Source: Pirellulales bacterium (GTDB lineage Bacteria > Planctomycetota > Planctomycetia > Pirellulales > JAICIG01). Taken from it: a DNA stretch of 64,000 bases. The position numbers were made by a program, and so were the translations under genes. The notes beneath the pieces are model-generated. The model worked only from the letters and a program-made list of their open reading frames with translations, searched no databases and was not told the origin of the DNA. The stretch lies in the NCBI GenBank assembly GCA_035533075.1, contig DATLUO010000281.1, forward strand, positions 1-64,000, in the 5' to 3' direction. Below are positions 8,875-16,845 of the stretch, one piece after another (position 1 is the first letter of the stretch; every line of letters starts with the position of its first letter).

Positions 8875-9624
8875 TCAACGGCCCTCGCGGAGCCGGTCGC
8901 CCAAAAAATTGTCCAGTTCCGGCGTGGCGTAGATTTTCTCGATCGTCTTTTCGAACGGATACTCGATGCGGCGGAACTTGACCAGATCGTCTTCGAGCAC
9001 CACGTAGCAGGCGCGCGGGTCGCCGTCGCGCGGCTGCCCCACGGACCCCACGTTGATCATCGTCTTTTCCGTCGTCAGACGATATTGATAGCCCATCTCC
9101 TCCGGGCTGAAAAACGAGCAGCTTTGCGTGAACACGCCCGGCACGTGGGTGTGTCCCTGAAAACAGTGCTGTTCGATCAGCGAAAACAGTTTTTCCATTT
9201 TTCGTTGATTATAGATGTCTTCAGGAAAGACGTATTCGTTCAAGGGATTGCGGGCCGAGCCGTGGACGAACAGAAAGCCGTTTTCGCGCCGGTTGCGGGG
9301 CAGCTCGCCCAGAAAATCCCAGCGGACGGCGTTCTCAGCCGGCTTGCCCGGCCCGATCTCCAGTTGGTCGCGGGTCCAAAAGATGGCCCGTTCCGCGCCG
9401 GAGTTGAAGCCTTCGGGGTCGAACAAGGCGCCCTGATCGTGATTGCCCAGGATGCAGACATTCATCGTCATCACCCGGTCGATGCACTCGCAGGGATTCG
9501 GCCCGTAGCCGATAATGTCGCCCAGGCAGTAGATTTCAGTAATCCCCTGCGACTCGATATCGGCCAGCACGGCCTCGAGTCCCTCGAGATTGCTGTGGAT
9601 ATCGCTGATCAAGGCACGCTTCAC
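8875..9624 (-). CDS. metallophosphoesterase (calcineurin-like, YfcE/ApaH-type)
   Basis: A 249-residue two-metal phosphoesterase that is probably cytoplasmic. Motifs: [14 protein letters not shown] (D and H metal ligands), [16 protein letters not shown] (GD), LGNHDQGA (GNHD), FVHGSARNP and GHTHVPG (final histidines). These match the small bacterial family often annotated as diadenosine tetraphosphatase-like or YfcE-like phosphodiesterases; the true substrate cannot be read from sequence. The start is GTG at 9624, which opens directly on the conserved [12 protein letters not shown]. It lies on the same strand as yidC, 121 bp upstream of it. Confidence 0.9.
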   Translation of the reverse strand: MKRALISDIHSNLEGLEAVLADIESQGITEIYCLGDIIGYGPNPCECIDRVMTMNVCILGNHDQGALFDPEGFNSGAERAIFWTRDQLEIGPGKPAENAVRWDFLGELPRNRRENGFLFVHGSARNPLNEYVFPEDIYNQRKMEKLFSLIEQHCFQGHTHVPGVFTQSCSFFSPEEMGYQYRLTTEKTMINVGSVGQPRDGDPRACYVVLEDDLVKFRRIEYPFEKTIEKIYATPELDNFLGDRLREGR

Positions 9625-9759
9625 GCCCGTCGACCTTATTGGTTAGAAGAACTGGCGCGCCACGAGCGCGCCCCGGCCGCCAAAAAATCGCCACAAACCC
9701 AACGCGCAGTCTAAGTTAGCGACCCACGGCGGTCAAGCCATCGGCCCGCTGGTTCCCGC

Positions 9760-9819
9760 GGCGTCAGGCATCAGGCATCAGGTTGTTTGTCTGACGCCTG
9801 ACGCCTGAAACCTGACGCC
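9760..9819. repeat. GCGTCAGG hairpin repeat
   Basis: The left arm GGCGTCAGGCATCAGGCATC and the right arm CTGACGCCTGACGCCTGAAA... ending CCTGACGCC are imperfect inverted repeats around a short loop (TTGTTTGT). Each arm is itself a short tandem of about eight bases. Part of it recurs at 1-21, again next to a REP-like element. Confidence 0.75.
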
Positions 9820-9825
9820 TTAAAT

Positions 9826-9860
9826 CGTGGGCCGGCGCTCGCAAGCTCGCCGCCCCCACC
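9826..9860. repeat. REP-like palindromic repeat, single diverged copy (R5)
   Basis: CGTGGGCCGGCGCTCGCAAG followed by CTCGCCGCCCCCACC is the same element as R1 with a few changes. It lies in the upstream region of tsaB. An in-frame GTG inside it (9827) would add a repeat-encoded extension to TsaB and is rejected as the start. Confidence 0.8.
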
Positions 9861-9910
9861 TTACGATTATATGCCGGCGGCACGCGAGTCTATTCCACGG
9901 CAGGACAATT

Positions 9911-10603
9911 TTGCACATTTTGGCCCTCGAAACCAGCGGAACCAGCGGCAGCGTGGCCGTTTTTGACGACGGCAACGTCTTGGCCGAGGTGCGGCTAGAG
10001 CCCGCTCAGCGCAGCGCAAGAGTGCTGGCACCGGCTATCAAGCGGCTCATCGAGCAGGTCGCCTGGAGGCCGGCCGACGTGGATTTGGTGGCCGTTGCCA
10101 TCGGCCCCGGCTCGTTCACGGGGCTGCGTGTCGGCGTGACGACTGCCAAAACGTTCGCCTACGCCGTCGGCGCGGAGGTCTTGGCCGTCAACACGCTGGA
10201 GGTCATCGCGGCCCAGGCCACGACGGCGGGCCACGGCGAGCTGATTGCCGCGGCCATCGACGCCCAGCGCGGCGACGTCTACACGGCGACGTTTCGCCGC
10301 CGCGCGCCGTTGGGTCTCGAAATCGTCGTCCCGGTGAGCATTCGCCGCGCTGACGAATGGATCGCCGGCTTGTCGGCTGGCACGCTGGCAACCGGGCCGG
10401 CGCTGGAAAAGCTGTTGCCGCGATTGCCGGCTGACGTGGCTGTTGCCGCCGGAGAACTCTGGTTTCCCCAGGCGAACATGGTTGGCCGGCTGGCGGCCGC
10501 GAAGCACGCCGCCGGGCAGCGCGACGACCTCTGGCGGCTGGCGCCCCTTTATCTGCGGGCCAGCGCCGCCGAAGAGAAGGCCGCTCGCCAAGGCGGCGAT
10601 TGA
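9911..10603 (+). CDS. tsaB: tRNA threonylcarbamoyladenosine biosynthesis protein TsaB
   Basis: A partner of TsaD and TsaE in making t6A at position 37 of ANN-decoding tRNAs, in the cytoplasm. The start is read as TTG at 9911, giving the conserved MHILALETSGTSGSVAV. The frame stays open upstream to 9827, but that part encodes repeat sequence. The 230 residues are normal for the family. AIGPGSFTGLRVGVTTAKTF is the TsaB/TsaD-like ASKHA signature. The last third is less conserved, as usual. TsaD and TsaE are not in this window. It is convergent with the response regulator gene. Confidence 0.92.
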   Translation: MHILALETSGTSGSVAVFDDGNVLAEVRLEPAQRSARVLAPAIKRLIEQVAWRPADVDLVAVAIGPGSFTGLRVGVTTAKTFAYAVGAEVLAVNTLEVIAAQATTAGHGELIAAAIDAQRGDVYTATFRRRAPLGLEIVVPVSIRRADEWIAGLSAGTLATGPALEKLLPRLPADVAVAAGELWFPQANMVGRLAAAKHAAGQRDDLWRLAPLYLRASAAEEKAARQGGD

Positions 10604-10727
10604 CAGATGGCCGTCGAAACGGCGCTGGCTGGGGCAGAGATTGGCCACGCTCTTCCTGGGCCGGTGAAAACTTGGGCTATTGCATGGGTTGACGGCATTT
10701 TGCTTAAAGGGTTTTTGTTCCGGCGAA

Positions 10728-10765
10728 GCGTAAGGCGGGGCAACCTCGCTGGCCCCGCGCTACGC
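10728..10765. repeat. GC-rich hairpin at convergent gene ends
   Basis: GCGTAAGGCGGGGC and GCCCCGCGCTACGC form a 14-bp stem with two mismatches and a 10-nt loop. It overlaps the stop codon of the response regulator gene (10760) and follows tsaB. It resembles a diverged REP element and may serve as a terminator for either gene, but lacks a clear T-tract on the minus strand. Confidence 0.55.
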
Positions 10766-11677
10766 GCCGGCCGCCACCGGCTCTTTCCGCTTGATCATCA
10801 GCACCTCGTTGCCGAGATCGTTGTACGTCACCTCGTCCATGAACATCCGCATCAGCACCAGGCCGCGACCGCCTTCACGCGCCAAGGGGGCCGGATCGTC
10901 GGAATCGGCCACCGGCATGACGTCGAAGCCGGGGCCTTCGTCGCGGACCAGCAACCGCAATTCTTCGGGCGAAATGTGTACTTTGACGAAAATCTTTCGT
11001 TCGCAGTAGGGAGCCTGGCCCCGACGCTGTTCGGCCACCCCCATGCTCAGGCCTTGCAACAGGTTGGCGCGGTCTTCCTGCATCTGCTCGAAGCTCAGCT
11101 CCAGGTTGCCGCGATAGAGCGCGTTGAGCAACGCTTCTTCCAGGGCGATGCCGATCCGCACTCGACCGGTAGTGTCGCAAAGCTGCACCTTATCGACCAG
11201 CCGTTGCACCACGTCCACCAACGGGTCGATCAGTTCCGCGTCGTTCTCCAAGTTCAGGGCAAACTCGGTCCAGGCCAGACACTGCGCCAGCCGGTCGAGG
11301 TTGTGGTCGGCCCGCGACACCGCCAGCACCTGCTCGACCGTGTCGACCAGCTTTTCCGGCAGGACCGATTTGGGCACATAACTCGCCGCGCCCGCTTCCA
11401 GGGCTTCGACGGCCAAATCTTCGCTGCCGAAGGCCGTCATCAGCACGACGGGCACGCGCGGATGGTGCATCCGCACCCGGCGGATCAGCCCGAGCCCGTC
11501 CAATTCGGGCATCTGCAAGTCGGTGACGACGATGTCCGGCTCGCGCCGCTTGAGGTACTCCAACGCGGCCACGCCGTTTTCGGCGGTCTCGACGCTGAGC
11601 GTCGTTCCCTGGCTCAACAGCAGGCTGGCCAAACGGCGATCGACGGGCGAATCGTCGACGACAAGAACAGAAGGCAT
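10760..11677 (-). CDS. response regulator fused to a RsbW-like ATPase domain
   Basis: A 305-residue two-domain signalling protein. Residues 1-125 are a receiver domain: VLVVDDSP holds the acidic pair, VVTDLQMPELDG the phosphoacceptor Asp, VVLMTAF the conserved Thr and SYVPKSV the Lys. Residues about 145-300 look like a GHKL/RsbW-type ATPase: IALEEALLNALYRGNLEL is the N box, RDEGPGFDV the G1 box and REGGRGLVLMRMFMD the G2 box. This output domain suggests control of an anti-sigma/anti-anti-sigma switch, or a histidine-kinase-like role, and not direct DNA binding. No signal peptide is seen. The Nudix gene lies 76 bp upstream on the same strand. Confidence 0.88.
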   Translation of the reverse strand: MPSVLVVDDSPVDRRLASLLLSQGTTLSVETAENGVAALEYLKRREPDIVVTDLQMPELDGLGLIRRVRMHHPRVPVVLMTAFGSEDLAVEALEAGAASYVPKSVLPEKLVDTVEQVLAVSRADHNLDRLAQCLAWTEFALNLENDAELIDPLVDVVQRLVDKVQLCDTTGRVRIGIALEEALLNALYRGNLELSFEQMQEDRANLLQGLSMGVAEQRRGQAPYCERKIFVKVHISPEELRLLVRDEGPGFDVMPVADSDDPAPLAREGGRGLVLMRMFMDEVTYNDLGNEVLMIKRKEPVAAGA

Positions 11678-11753
11678 CCGCGCGCCTCTTTAAAAAAATG
11701 GTTTCACGTCAATAGACCGCTGACGTGGCCGGGAGTCAAGTTTTTTGAAGGGT

Positions 11754-12299
11754 TCAGGCTTCATGTTCCGCAAAATAGAGCCCGGCGTAGACCTTCGGGT
11801 CGATCAGCACGTCGCGGCTCGCTTGCTCCTGGAGCCACTTCGCCACGCGATCGAGCCCAATGGCATGCACCTCGATCTGTTCCGATTCAACCCCGCCCCC
11901 GGCGGCAACCTGTTTCAGCCCCCTTGCCACCACCATGGCCACCAACTCAGTCGCCAGCCCCGACGTGGGCGGACCCATCGCCATCACGTGGACGCTTTCC
12001 GCTTCATAGCCGGTTTCCTCCAGCAGCTCGCGCCGCGCGGCCGTTTCCAGATCGTCAGTCTGCTGACCCTCGATGTCGCCCACCAGTCCGGCCGGCAGCT
12101 CGATCACCCGTTTGCCGACGGGGATTCGATACTGCTCCGCCAACAGCAGCCGCCGGTCGTCAGTGACGGCCACGATCACCACCGCACTCGTGGCTTTCGT
12201 CCGCTCGGCATATTCCCAATGCCCCTCGCGGACCAGCCGCAGGTGCTTTCCTTCCGCCAGAATCACACGACTGTTCTCAGTGTTCGATGGTTGGCTCAT
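11754..12299 (-). CDS. Nudix hydrolase (ADP-ribose pyrophosphatase-like)
   Basis: A 181-residue cytoplasmic hydrolase of nucleoside diphosphates linked to another group. The Nudix box is present as LPAGLVGDIEG ... LETAARRELLEETGYEAE, with the catalytic REXXEEXG. Compared with the usual spacing there are about five extra residues between the first Glu and the Arg-Glu pair. The N-terminal KHLRLVREGHWEYAER and the strand layout resemble ADP-ribose pyrophosphatases, so ADP-ribose is a reasonable guess, but the substrate is not provable here. Divergent from the gene at 12385, with an 85-bp intergenic region. Confidence 0.88.
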   Translation of the reverse strand: MSQPSNTENSRVILAEGKHLRLVREGHWEYAERTKATSAVVIVAVTDDRRLLLAEQYRIPVGKRVIELPAGLVGDIEGQQTDDLETAARRELLEETGYEAESVHVMAMGPPTSGLATELVAMVVARGLKQVAAGGGVESEQIEVHAIGLDRVAKWLQEQASRDVLIDPKVYAGLYFAEHEA

Positions 12300-12384
12300 A
12301 AACCTCGTTCTACTTTACCTAGCCGTAAAATCCTCACGCGCGGCCGGTCTGCGCGCCGATGTTTTTTGTCGGAAAGGAGTCCGC

Positions 12385-13611
12385 ATGCACCTCTCTGCCA
12401 CCCAATCCGCGCAGAACCCCGGCTCGACCGACACAAACCAGTTCGCCGGAAACGCCAGCCCCTTCTCCCATCAATCGTACACTGCCGAGGCACCGTGTGT
12501 GCCCTGCCATTATTTGCGGGCCGCCGCATCGCCGGCCGGCGGACCGGCGGAGTTTCGACGCCGAATGCGGGCGGTCGGCGACATTCTGGCCGCGTCGCGG
12601 GTGGGCGCAATCTACCTGGTGCATGGTTCCTTCGCCGCGCTCGATTCGCTGAGCATCCTATCGTCGCTGGCGCGCCATTACCTTGCCGGTCGGAGAATGA
12701 TCTCCCGCATTGCGTCGCAGATCGTCGATGCCGACGTCCGCGACGCCGGGAACTATACGCCACGCTACGCGGAGGTGTTCGAAGCGGCGACGGGCGGTCG
12801 CACGCCCGTGCGATTGGTCTCCTGGTCGAGCGAAAACCACCACCTTGGGCGGGCAGACGCCGCGGTGCGGCTGCTCGACGAGCTGGCGTCGTTGGAGCTG
12901 TCGGGCGGCCAACGCGTCATGTTTTGGGGGCACGGGCATGCCGGCAACGTGTTCGCCATGATGAGTCAGCTTCTGTCGGCTGAACCGGCGGTCGTCGAGC
13001 AGTTCTTCGCGGCTGCGTCGGTCTATTACCGCTGGCCGATGGCCGGGCTGGTCGATATCCCCGTCTGGCAGCGAGTGCGGCAACTCCTCACGCGTACACG
13101 GCACCGCCTTCAGCAGCGGCCGTGCGACTACGTGACGTTCGGCACGCCGGTGCGCTACGGTTGGCGGCTCCGCGACGACGACCGGCTGCTGCACTTCATT
13201 CACCATCGGCCGAGTGGCGGGCGGGCGGGGCACCTGGCCGCGTTTCCGGCCCGGCCGCAGGATTTCGAGCAGGCCGCGGGCGGCGATTACTTACAGCAAG
13301 TGGGTATTGCGGGAACCGACGCGCCGCCGTCGCCGCTCGCCTGGCGGTCGTGGTTGGCCAATCGCCGGCTGGGCAGGCTCTTGGCGCCCAGTTACGGCCC
13401 GCACGACCTGGCCGACCGGCTGCAAACCGGCGCGCGCGTTCCCGACTGCGGCACGACGCTGTTGGTCGATTATGGCACTTCCTTCGGGCCGTTGTCGGAA
13501 CACCTGGCGGGCCACGCCGTTTACACGCGGCCCGAATGGCTCTTGTTTCACGCCGAGAAAGTCGTCGAGCACCATTATGGCGGGAGCGACGCCCGGACTC
13601 AGGCCGCGTAG
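12385..13611 (+). CDS. unknown protein with an alpha/beta-hydrolase-like layout lacking the nucleophile serine
   Basis: A 408-residue protein I do not recognise. The ATG at 12385 follows GGAAAGGAG by five bases, a strong ribosome binding site. A segment IYLVHGSFAALDSLSIL near residue 85 and VMFWGHGHAGNVFAMM near residue 190 look like the oxyanion and nucleophile-elbow regions of alpha/beta hydrolases. The position expected to be Ser in GHSxG is Gly (GHGHAG), so classic esterase activity is unlikely. Late segments TTLLVDYG and LFHAEKVVEHHYGG could hold the acid and histidine. No signal peptide or membrane segment is seen. It is divergent from the Nudix gene and stands alone. Confidence 0.6.
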   Translation: MHLSATQSAQNPGSTDTNQFAGNASPFSHQSYTAEAPCVPCHYLRAAASPAGGPAEFRRRMRAVGDILAASRVGAIYLVHGSFAALDSLSILSSLARHYLAGRRMISRIASQIVDADVRDAGNYTPRYAEVFEAATGGRTPVRLVSWSSENHHLGRADAAVRLLDELASLELSGGQRVMFWGHGHAGNVFAMMSQLLSAEPAVVEQFFAAASVYYRWPMAGLVDIPVWQRVRQLLTRTRHRLQQRPCDYVTFGTPVRYGWRLRDDDRLLHFIHHRPSGGRAGHLAAFPARPQDFEQAAGGDYLQQVGIAGTDAPPSPLAWRSWLANRRLGRLLAPSYGPHDLADRLQTGARVPDCGTTLLVDYGTSFGPLSEHLAGHAVYTRPEWLLFHAEKVVEHHYGGSDARTQAA

Positions 13612-13731
13612 TGCTGACACTGCTGACACTTGAACCGTTTGACGTCGGGATACGGCCGACATAGAATCGAGATTCTGTGAACTTTTACGTCACTGTGGTC
13701 CGTATTTCTCGCCCTGTGGGAGACAGCGTCA

Positions 13732-14103
13732 ATGAAGAAGGCAGAGATGAAGGTGTACAAAGAGCGGCTCCTGGCGTTGCGCGCGCGTCTGCGCGGCGAT
13801 GTCAACCAGATGGCCGATGCCGCCCTGCGTAAGAACCGCATGGATGGTGGGAGCGAAATCTCCAGTATGCCGATTCACATGGCGGACCTGGGCAGCGACA
13901 ATTTCGAGCAAGAGTTCACGCTCAGCCTGTTGGAAAACGAGGGGGGCACTCTCGACCTGATCGAGCTGGCATTGGAGCGGATCGAAGACGGCACCTACGG
14001 CGATTGCGACGAGTGCGGATCGAAAATTCCCAAAGCCCGGCTGAACGCGCTGCCCCACGCGCCGCACTGCGTGAAGTGCGCGGGGCAAGTCGAACGCGGG
14101 TAA
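13732..14103 (+). CDS. TraR/DksA-type zinc finger protein
   Basis: A 123-residue protein with an N-terminal coiled coil (MKKAEMKVYKERLLALRARL) and a C-terminal C4 zinc finger, DCDECGSKIPKARLNALPHA followed by CVKC. This is the layout of DksA-like proteins that enter the secondary channel of RNA polymerase and modulate initiation. The acidic coiled-coil tip that defines true DksA (DXXDXA) is not clear here, so it may be a distant relative. It is followed after only 8 nt by lspA, so the two are very likely co-transcribed; this pairing is common in planctomycetes and some other bacteria. Confidence 0.88.
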   Translation: MKKAEMKVYKERLLALRARLRGDVNQMADAALRKNRMDGGSEISSMPIHMADLGSDNFEQEFTLSLLENEGGTLDLIELALERIEDGTYGDCDECGSKIPKARLNALPHAPHCVKCAGQVERG

Positions 14104-14111
14104 CGCCTGCC

Positions 14112-14663
14112 ATGAAGGTGGTTCCTGGTAACCGGTATTGGGCGTTCCTTGCCATCGCGGCCGCCGGCTGCGCCGCCGACCTGGCCTCGAAGGCCTGGGT
14201 GTTTGCGTTGCTGGGGGCGCCGGGCGGCCGCACGCTGTGGATCTGGCGCCCTTTTTTTGGGTTGCAAACCAGCCTCAACCAAGGCGCGCTGTTCGGCATG
14301 GGGCAGGGCATGGTGTGGCTGTTTGCCCTGCTGTCGCTGGCCGCGGCGGTCGGCATCGTCTATTGGTTGTTCGTGGTGGGGGCCGCGGTCGATTGGCGGC
14401 TGACGCTGGCTCTGGGCGCGATCATGGCCGGCATTCTGGGCAATCTGTACGACCGGCTTGGTCTGTGGGCCGTGCCCGGCCGGCCGGACCAGCGGGTCTA
14501 CGCCGTGCGCGACTGGATCTTGTTCAAGTACCAGAACTGGACGTGGCCGAACTTCAATCTGGCCGACAGCTTTCTCGTCTGCGGCGCGGCGATTTTGATG
14601 TGGCACGCCTTCCGCTCGCAGCCCAAGGCCGACGCCGCGGCGCGCAGCGTCGAGGGCGCGTAG
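14112..14663 (+). CDS. lspA: lipoprotein signal peptidase (signal peptidase II)
   Basis: An inner-membrane aspartyl protease that cleaves the signal peptide of diacylglyceryl-modified prolipoproteins. The ATG at 14112 gives 183 residues, a little above average. Family motifs in order: DLASKAWVF, NQGALFGM, GNLYDRLG (first catalytic Asp) and FNLADSFLVCG (second catalytic Asp). Four hydrophobic helices are visible. The frame is open further upstream to 14004, but that overlaps the zinc-finger gene. A 20-residue tail (SQPKADAAARSVEGA) is extra and polar. Confidence 0.95.
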   Translation: MKVVPGNRYWAFLAIAAAGCAADLASKAWVFALLGAPGGRTLWIWRPFFGLQTSLNQGALFGMGQGMVWLFALLSLAAAVGIVYWLFVVGAAVDWRLTLALGAIMAGILGNLYDRLGLWAVPGRPDQRVYAVRDWILFKYQNWTWPNFNLADSFLVCGAAILMWHAFRSQPKADAAARSVEGA

Positions 14664-14758
14664 CGCTCCGCGCGCATCGACAATTCCTTCAGATCCGCGA
14701 CGGCGCCGCCGATATTCTAGTGCTTGTTACCAATTCATCCTTGTAAGAGGCGCTGCGG

Positions 14759-14995
14759 ATGTCGACGCATTCCATCGAACCTGGTCAACGGCTGAAAGTG
14801 CAATCGGGATTCAAAACGGGCTTTGTTCAAGTGCTGGCGGAAGCGGTCGTGCCGGCGGGCTATTGGGTCTGCCGCGAGGAGGGTTCGGGGCAGCAACGGG
14901 TGATCGCACAAACGGCTCTATTCCCCATCGCCGCCGGTCCGCTCGTCGTCGACGCCCCACCCGTGCCGAGCGCAGCCACGCCGGCCGCGGCCTGA
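14759..14995 (+). CDS. small hypothetical protein
   Basis: A 78-residue protein beginning MSTHSIEPGQRLKVQSGFKT. It reads as a small beta-rich domain (LKVQSGFKTGFVQVLAEAVV, then WVCREEGSG) with a proline/alanine-rich tail. A possible ribosome binding site (AGAGG at about 14748) is seven bases upstream. There are no membrane segments or known motifs. It follows lspA by 95 bp on the same strand. I do not recognise it. Confidence 0.55.
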   Translation: MSTHSIEPGQRLKVQSGFKTGFVQVLAEAVVPAGYWVCREEGSGQQRVIAQTALFPIAAGPLVVDAPPVPSAATPAAA

Positions 14996-15007
14996 GTGCA
15001 GCCGCAC

Positions 15008-15305
15008 TTAGGCGTTACCGTTGTAAGACACTTTGCGCCGCCAACGTCCAGCGGCAGCCAGCACCGCAAGGCCGCCCGCCATGAGCGATAACGTCGACGG
15101 CTCGGGGACGACGGAAGGGCCGGATAGGGTGTACTGCGAGAGCGTCGGGGTTGACGAGTCGATGTTCGCAAACAGTACCGAATCGAAGCCAGACGGGTCC
15201 GTAGTGGCGACGGGCACGAAGGTGTTGGCGTCGAGGATGGAAAAGCTGAATGTGTCCGGAACGCCCCCGGTATTGAATTCAGTGGCAGCAGATCGTTCGC
15301 TTCAT
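15008..15305 (-). pseudogene. PEP-CTERM protein gene with an internal deletion
   Basis: A ribosome binding site (AAAGGTG) and ATG at 15305 open a frame reading MKRTICCH and then stop. The adjacent frame continues as TEFNTGGVPDTFSFSILDAN, then SQYTLSGPSVVPEPSTLSLM and a hydrophobic segment with an RWRRK end, which is a complete PEP-CTERM sorting signal. The start of the signal peptide and the C-terminal third of one gene are therefore joined out of frame, as expected if the middle was lost. Such proteins are exported and anchored by the exosortase pathway. The start and the sorting signal are seen directly; the deletion is inferred. Confidence 0.7.
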
Positions 15306-15402
15306 CGTTGCACCTTTGGCGATTGGGTGATGGAGGTAAGGTATTGCCGTAACTGAAACCTGGAGGCGATTGGCTGGGGCGTCGGGTCGCTGAGCCGGGC
15401 TC

Positions 15403-15937
15403 TTAGCTCGTGTGCTGCGTGAAGTATTCGTCGGAGCCGGTGAACCCGGCGATAATGTCTTCATTTCTCTTGCCGTCGGCGAACTGCCCCAGCCAGTAAT
15501 TCCAGGCCGCTGGGGTCGGCGGCGCGGCCCAGGTAATGGAAATAGTCGTCGTTCACCAGCAGCGAATCGTTTTCTTGACTGGCCGTGATCTCTTGCGCTA
15601 CCCGAAGGCGCGATTGCCCGTTGGCTAACTGCCGGCTCCAATAACCTTCGCCGCCGGCGTCGGGCGTGCGGCCCAGAACCCGCTTGTAAACGGCGTCGAT
15701 CCAGTCGAGGTTGGTGCCGCCGGCCTTCGCGAAGAATTCGTCGGTGGCCACGATTTCGGCCTCCACACCCTGATCGGTGAGACCGGCGTCCATTTGAGCG
15801 GCCAACGATTGAACCTCGGAGTCTTGGGCCGGCCGGCCGAGCAGCTTCAAGAAGTCGGGCCGGATCACGAAATTGGCGTAGTATTCGTCGCTGTGCGCGA
15901 TCGCCTCGGCCACGCTGCCGGCGTTGCGTAACGCCAA
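15403..15937 (-). pseudogene. DUF4214-domain protein remnant with a frameshift
   Basis: The readable part is two DUF4214-like repeats, with VYKRVLGRTPDAGGEGYWSR and YFHYLGRAADPSGLE. After SGLE the frame breaks: the expected YWLGQFADGKRNEDIIAGF, ending FTQHTS and a stop at 15403, continues one frame over. A single extra base at about 15498-15501 (AATT) accounts for it. Upstream, the frame runs into a stop and no start with a ribosome binding site is seen, so the N-terminus is also gone. DUF4214 domains occur in large secreted or surface proteins. Confidence 0.7.
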
Positions 15938-16065
15938 GCGGCGGGGATAACAAGGGCGCGTGGGCGGCGCGAGCCCGCGCCGCTGAGAATCCGGCCGTGC
16001 TCAACGCACCGGTGGAGGCCCGGCCGCGGTGGCGACGATGGCCCGGCCGGCCCGTCTTGCGCATG

Positions 16066-16743
16066 CTACACGCGGCCTGCCTTGCGGCGCCGTCGAGCAG
16101 CGCCGGCCAGCGCCACGAGCCCGAGCGCCGTCAACGTGAAGGTCGATGGCTCGGGCGTGACCGTCACCGGGGTGGGATTGAAGCTACCTGCGGAGATCGA
16201 AATTGAGTCCGCGTTGATGTCGGTGAAGAAAGTGCTCGGATTGCTAACGCTGTTGTAAGGTACGAGGCTGACGCTGAAGGTGTCGCCCAGAGGCGGCGCG
16301 GAGTTCGTCAGGGTGGTGACGGGCAGCATCGCCAGAAGTTCCGGCGTGGTACTCAACGGCACGAAGAAGTTCGTATTATTCGCTTCGTCGCCGCCAGCAA
16401 ATGTGGTGGTCGTGCTCGCAGTGCCCAATGGGTTGGCAAAAGCTTTGTCGCCGCTCGCGCCGAAGAAGACGTAATTCAAATTATTGAAGGTGGGGTCGAC
16501 CGACGGGGCCGGAGAATTGACGAATTGCACCGCCGTCGATCCGTTCGTGGTGATTTGAAACTCGAAGCTTGTCGCGGCCAGGTCCACTGTGCCGCTGTCG
16601 GTATTGATATAGACGGGAAGATAATCCACCGGACCGCCCGGCGTTACCAGCGAGCTGCCGACGGTGACGATGATCGCGGCTTGCGCGTGGGCCGCGCAGG
16701 CGAGAAAGACGGCGCACAAACAAAACCACGATCGTAAACGCAT
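16066..16743 (-). CDS. PEP-CTERM sorted secreted protein
   Basis: A 225-residue exported protein. Residues 1-22 are a Sec signal peptide (FCLCAVFLACAAHAQA). The middle part (IIVTVGSSLVTPGGPVDYLP, then TVDLAATSFEFQI) is a beta-sandwich of the cohesin-like type common in these proteins. The C-terminus is a full PEP-CTERM signal: TPEPSTFTLTALGLVALAG followed by RRRRK. It would be processed by an exosortase and attached to the cell surface or matrix; no exosortase is in this window. Function unknown. Confidence 0.85.
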   Translation of the reverse strand: MRLRSWFCLCAVFLACAAHAQAAIIVTVGSSLVTPGGPVDYLPVYINTDSGTVDLAATSFEFQITTNGSTAVQFVNSPAPSVDPTFNNLNYVFFGASGDKAFANPLGTASTTTTFAGGDEANNTNFFVPLSTTPELLAMLPVTTLTNSAPPLGDTFSVSLVPYNSVSNPSTFFTDINADSISISAGSFNPTPVTVTPEPSTFTLTALGLVALAGAARRRRKAGRV

Positions 16744-16845
16744 CTCACACCTCTCAGTTGTCAGCGCCCCGCGCGTTATCGGTTATCGAGCTGTTACAGC
16801 CGCTCACATTGTCATTCGCGGCGACGCAACAGTCAAGCAAATGAC

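Noticed and set aside
9827-9910. GTG start 28 codons upstream of TsaB
   Set aside because: The extension is encoded by a REP-like repeat, and the conserved TsaB N-terminus begins at the TTG at 9911.
6336-12166. Long frames opposite yidC (6336-7556), the phosphoesterase (8779-9714) and the response regulator (10607-12166)
   Set aside because: Each is antisense to a well-supported gene, and its translation has no recognisable motif.
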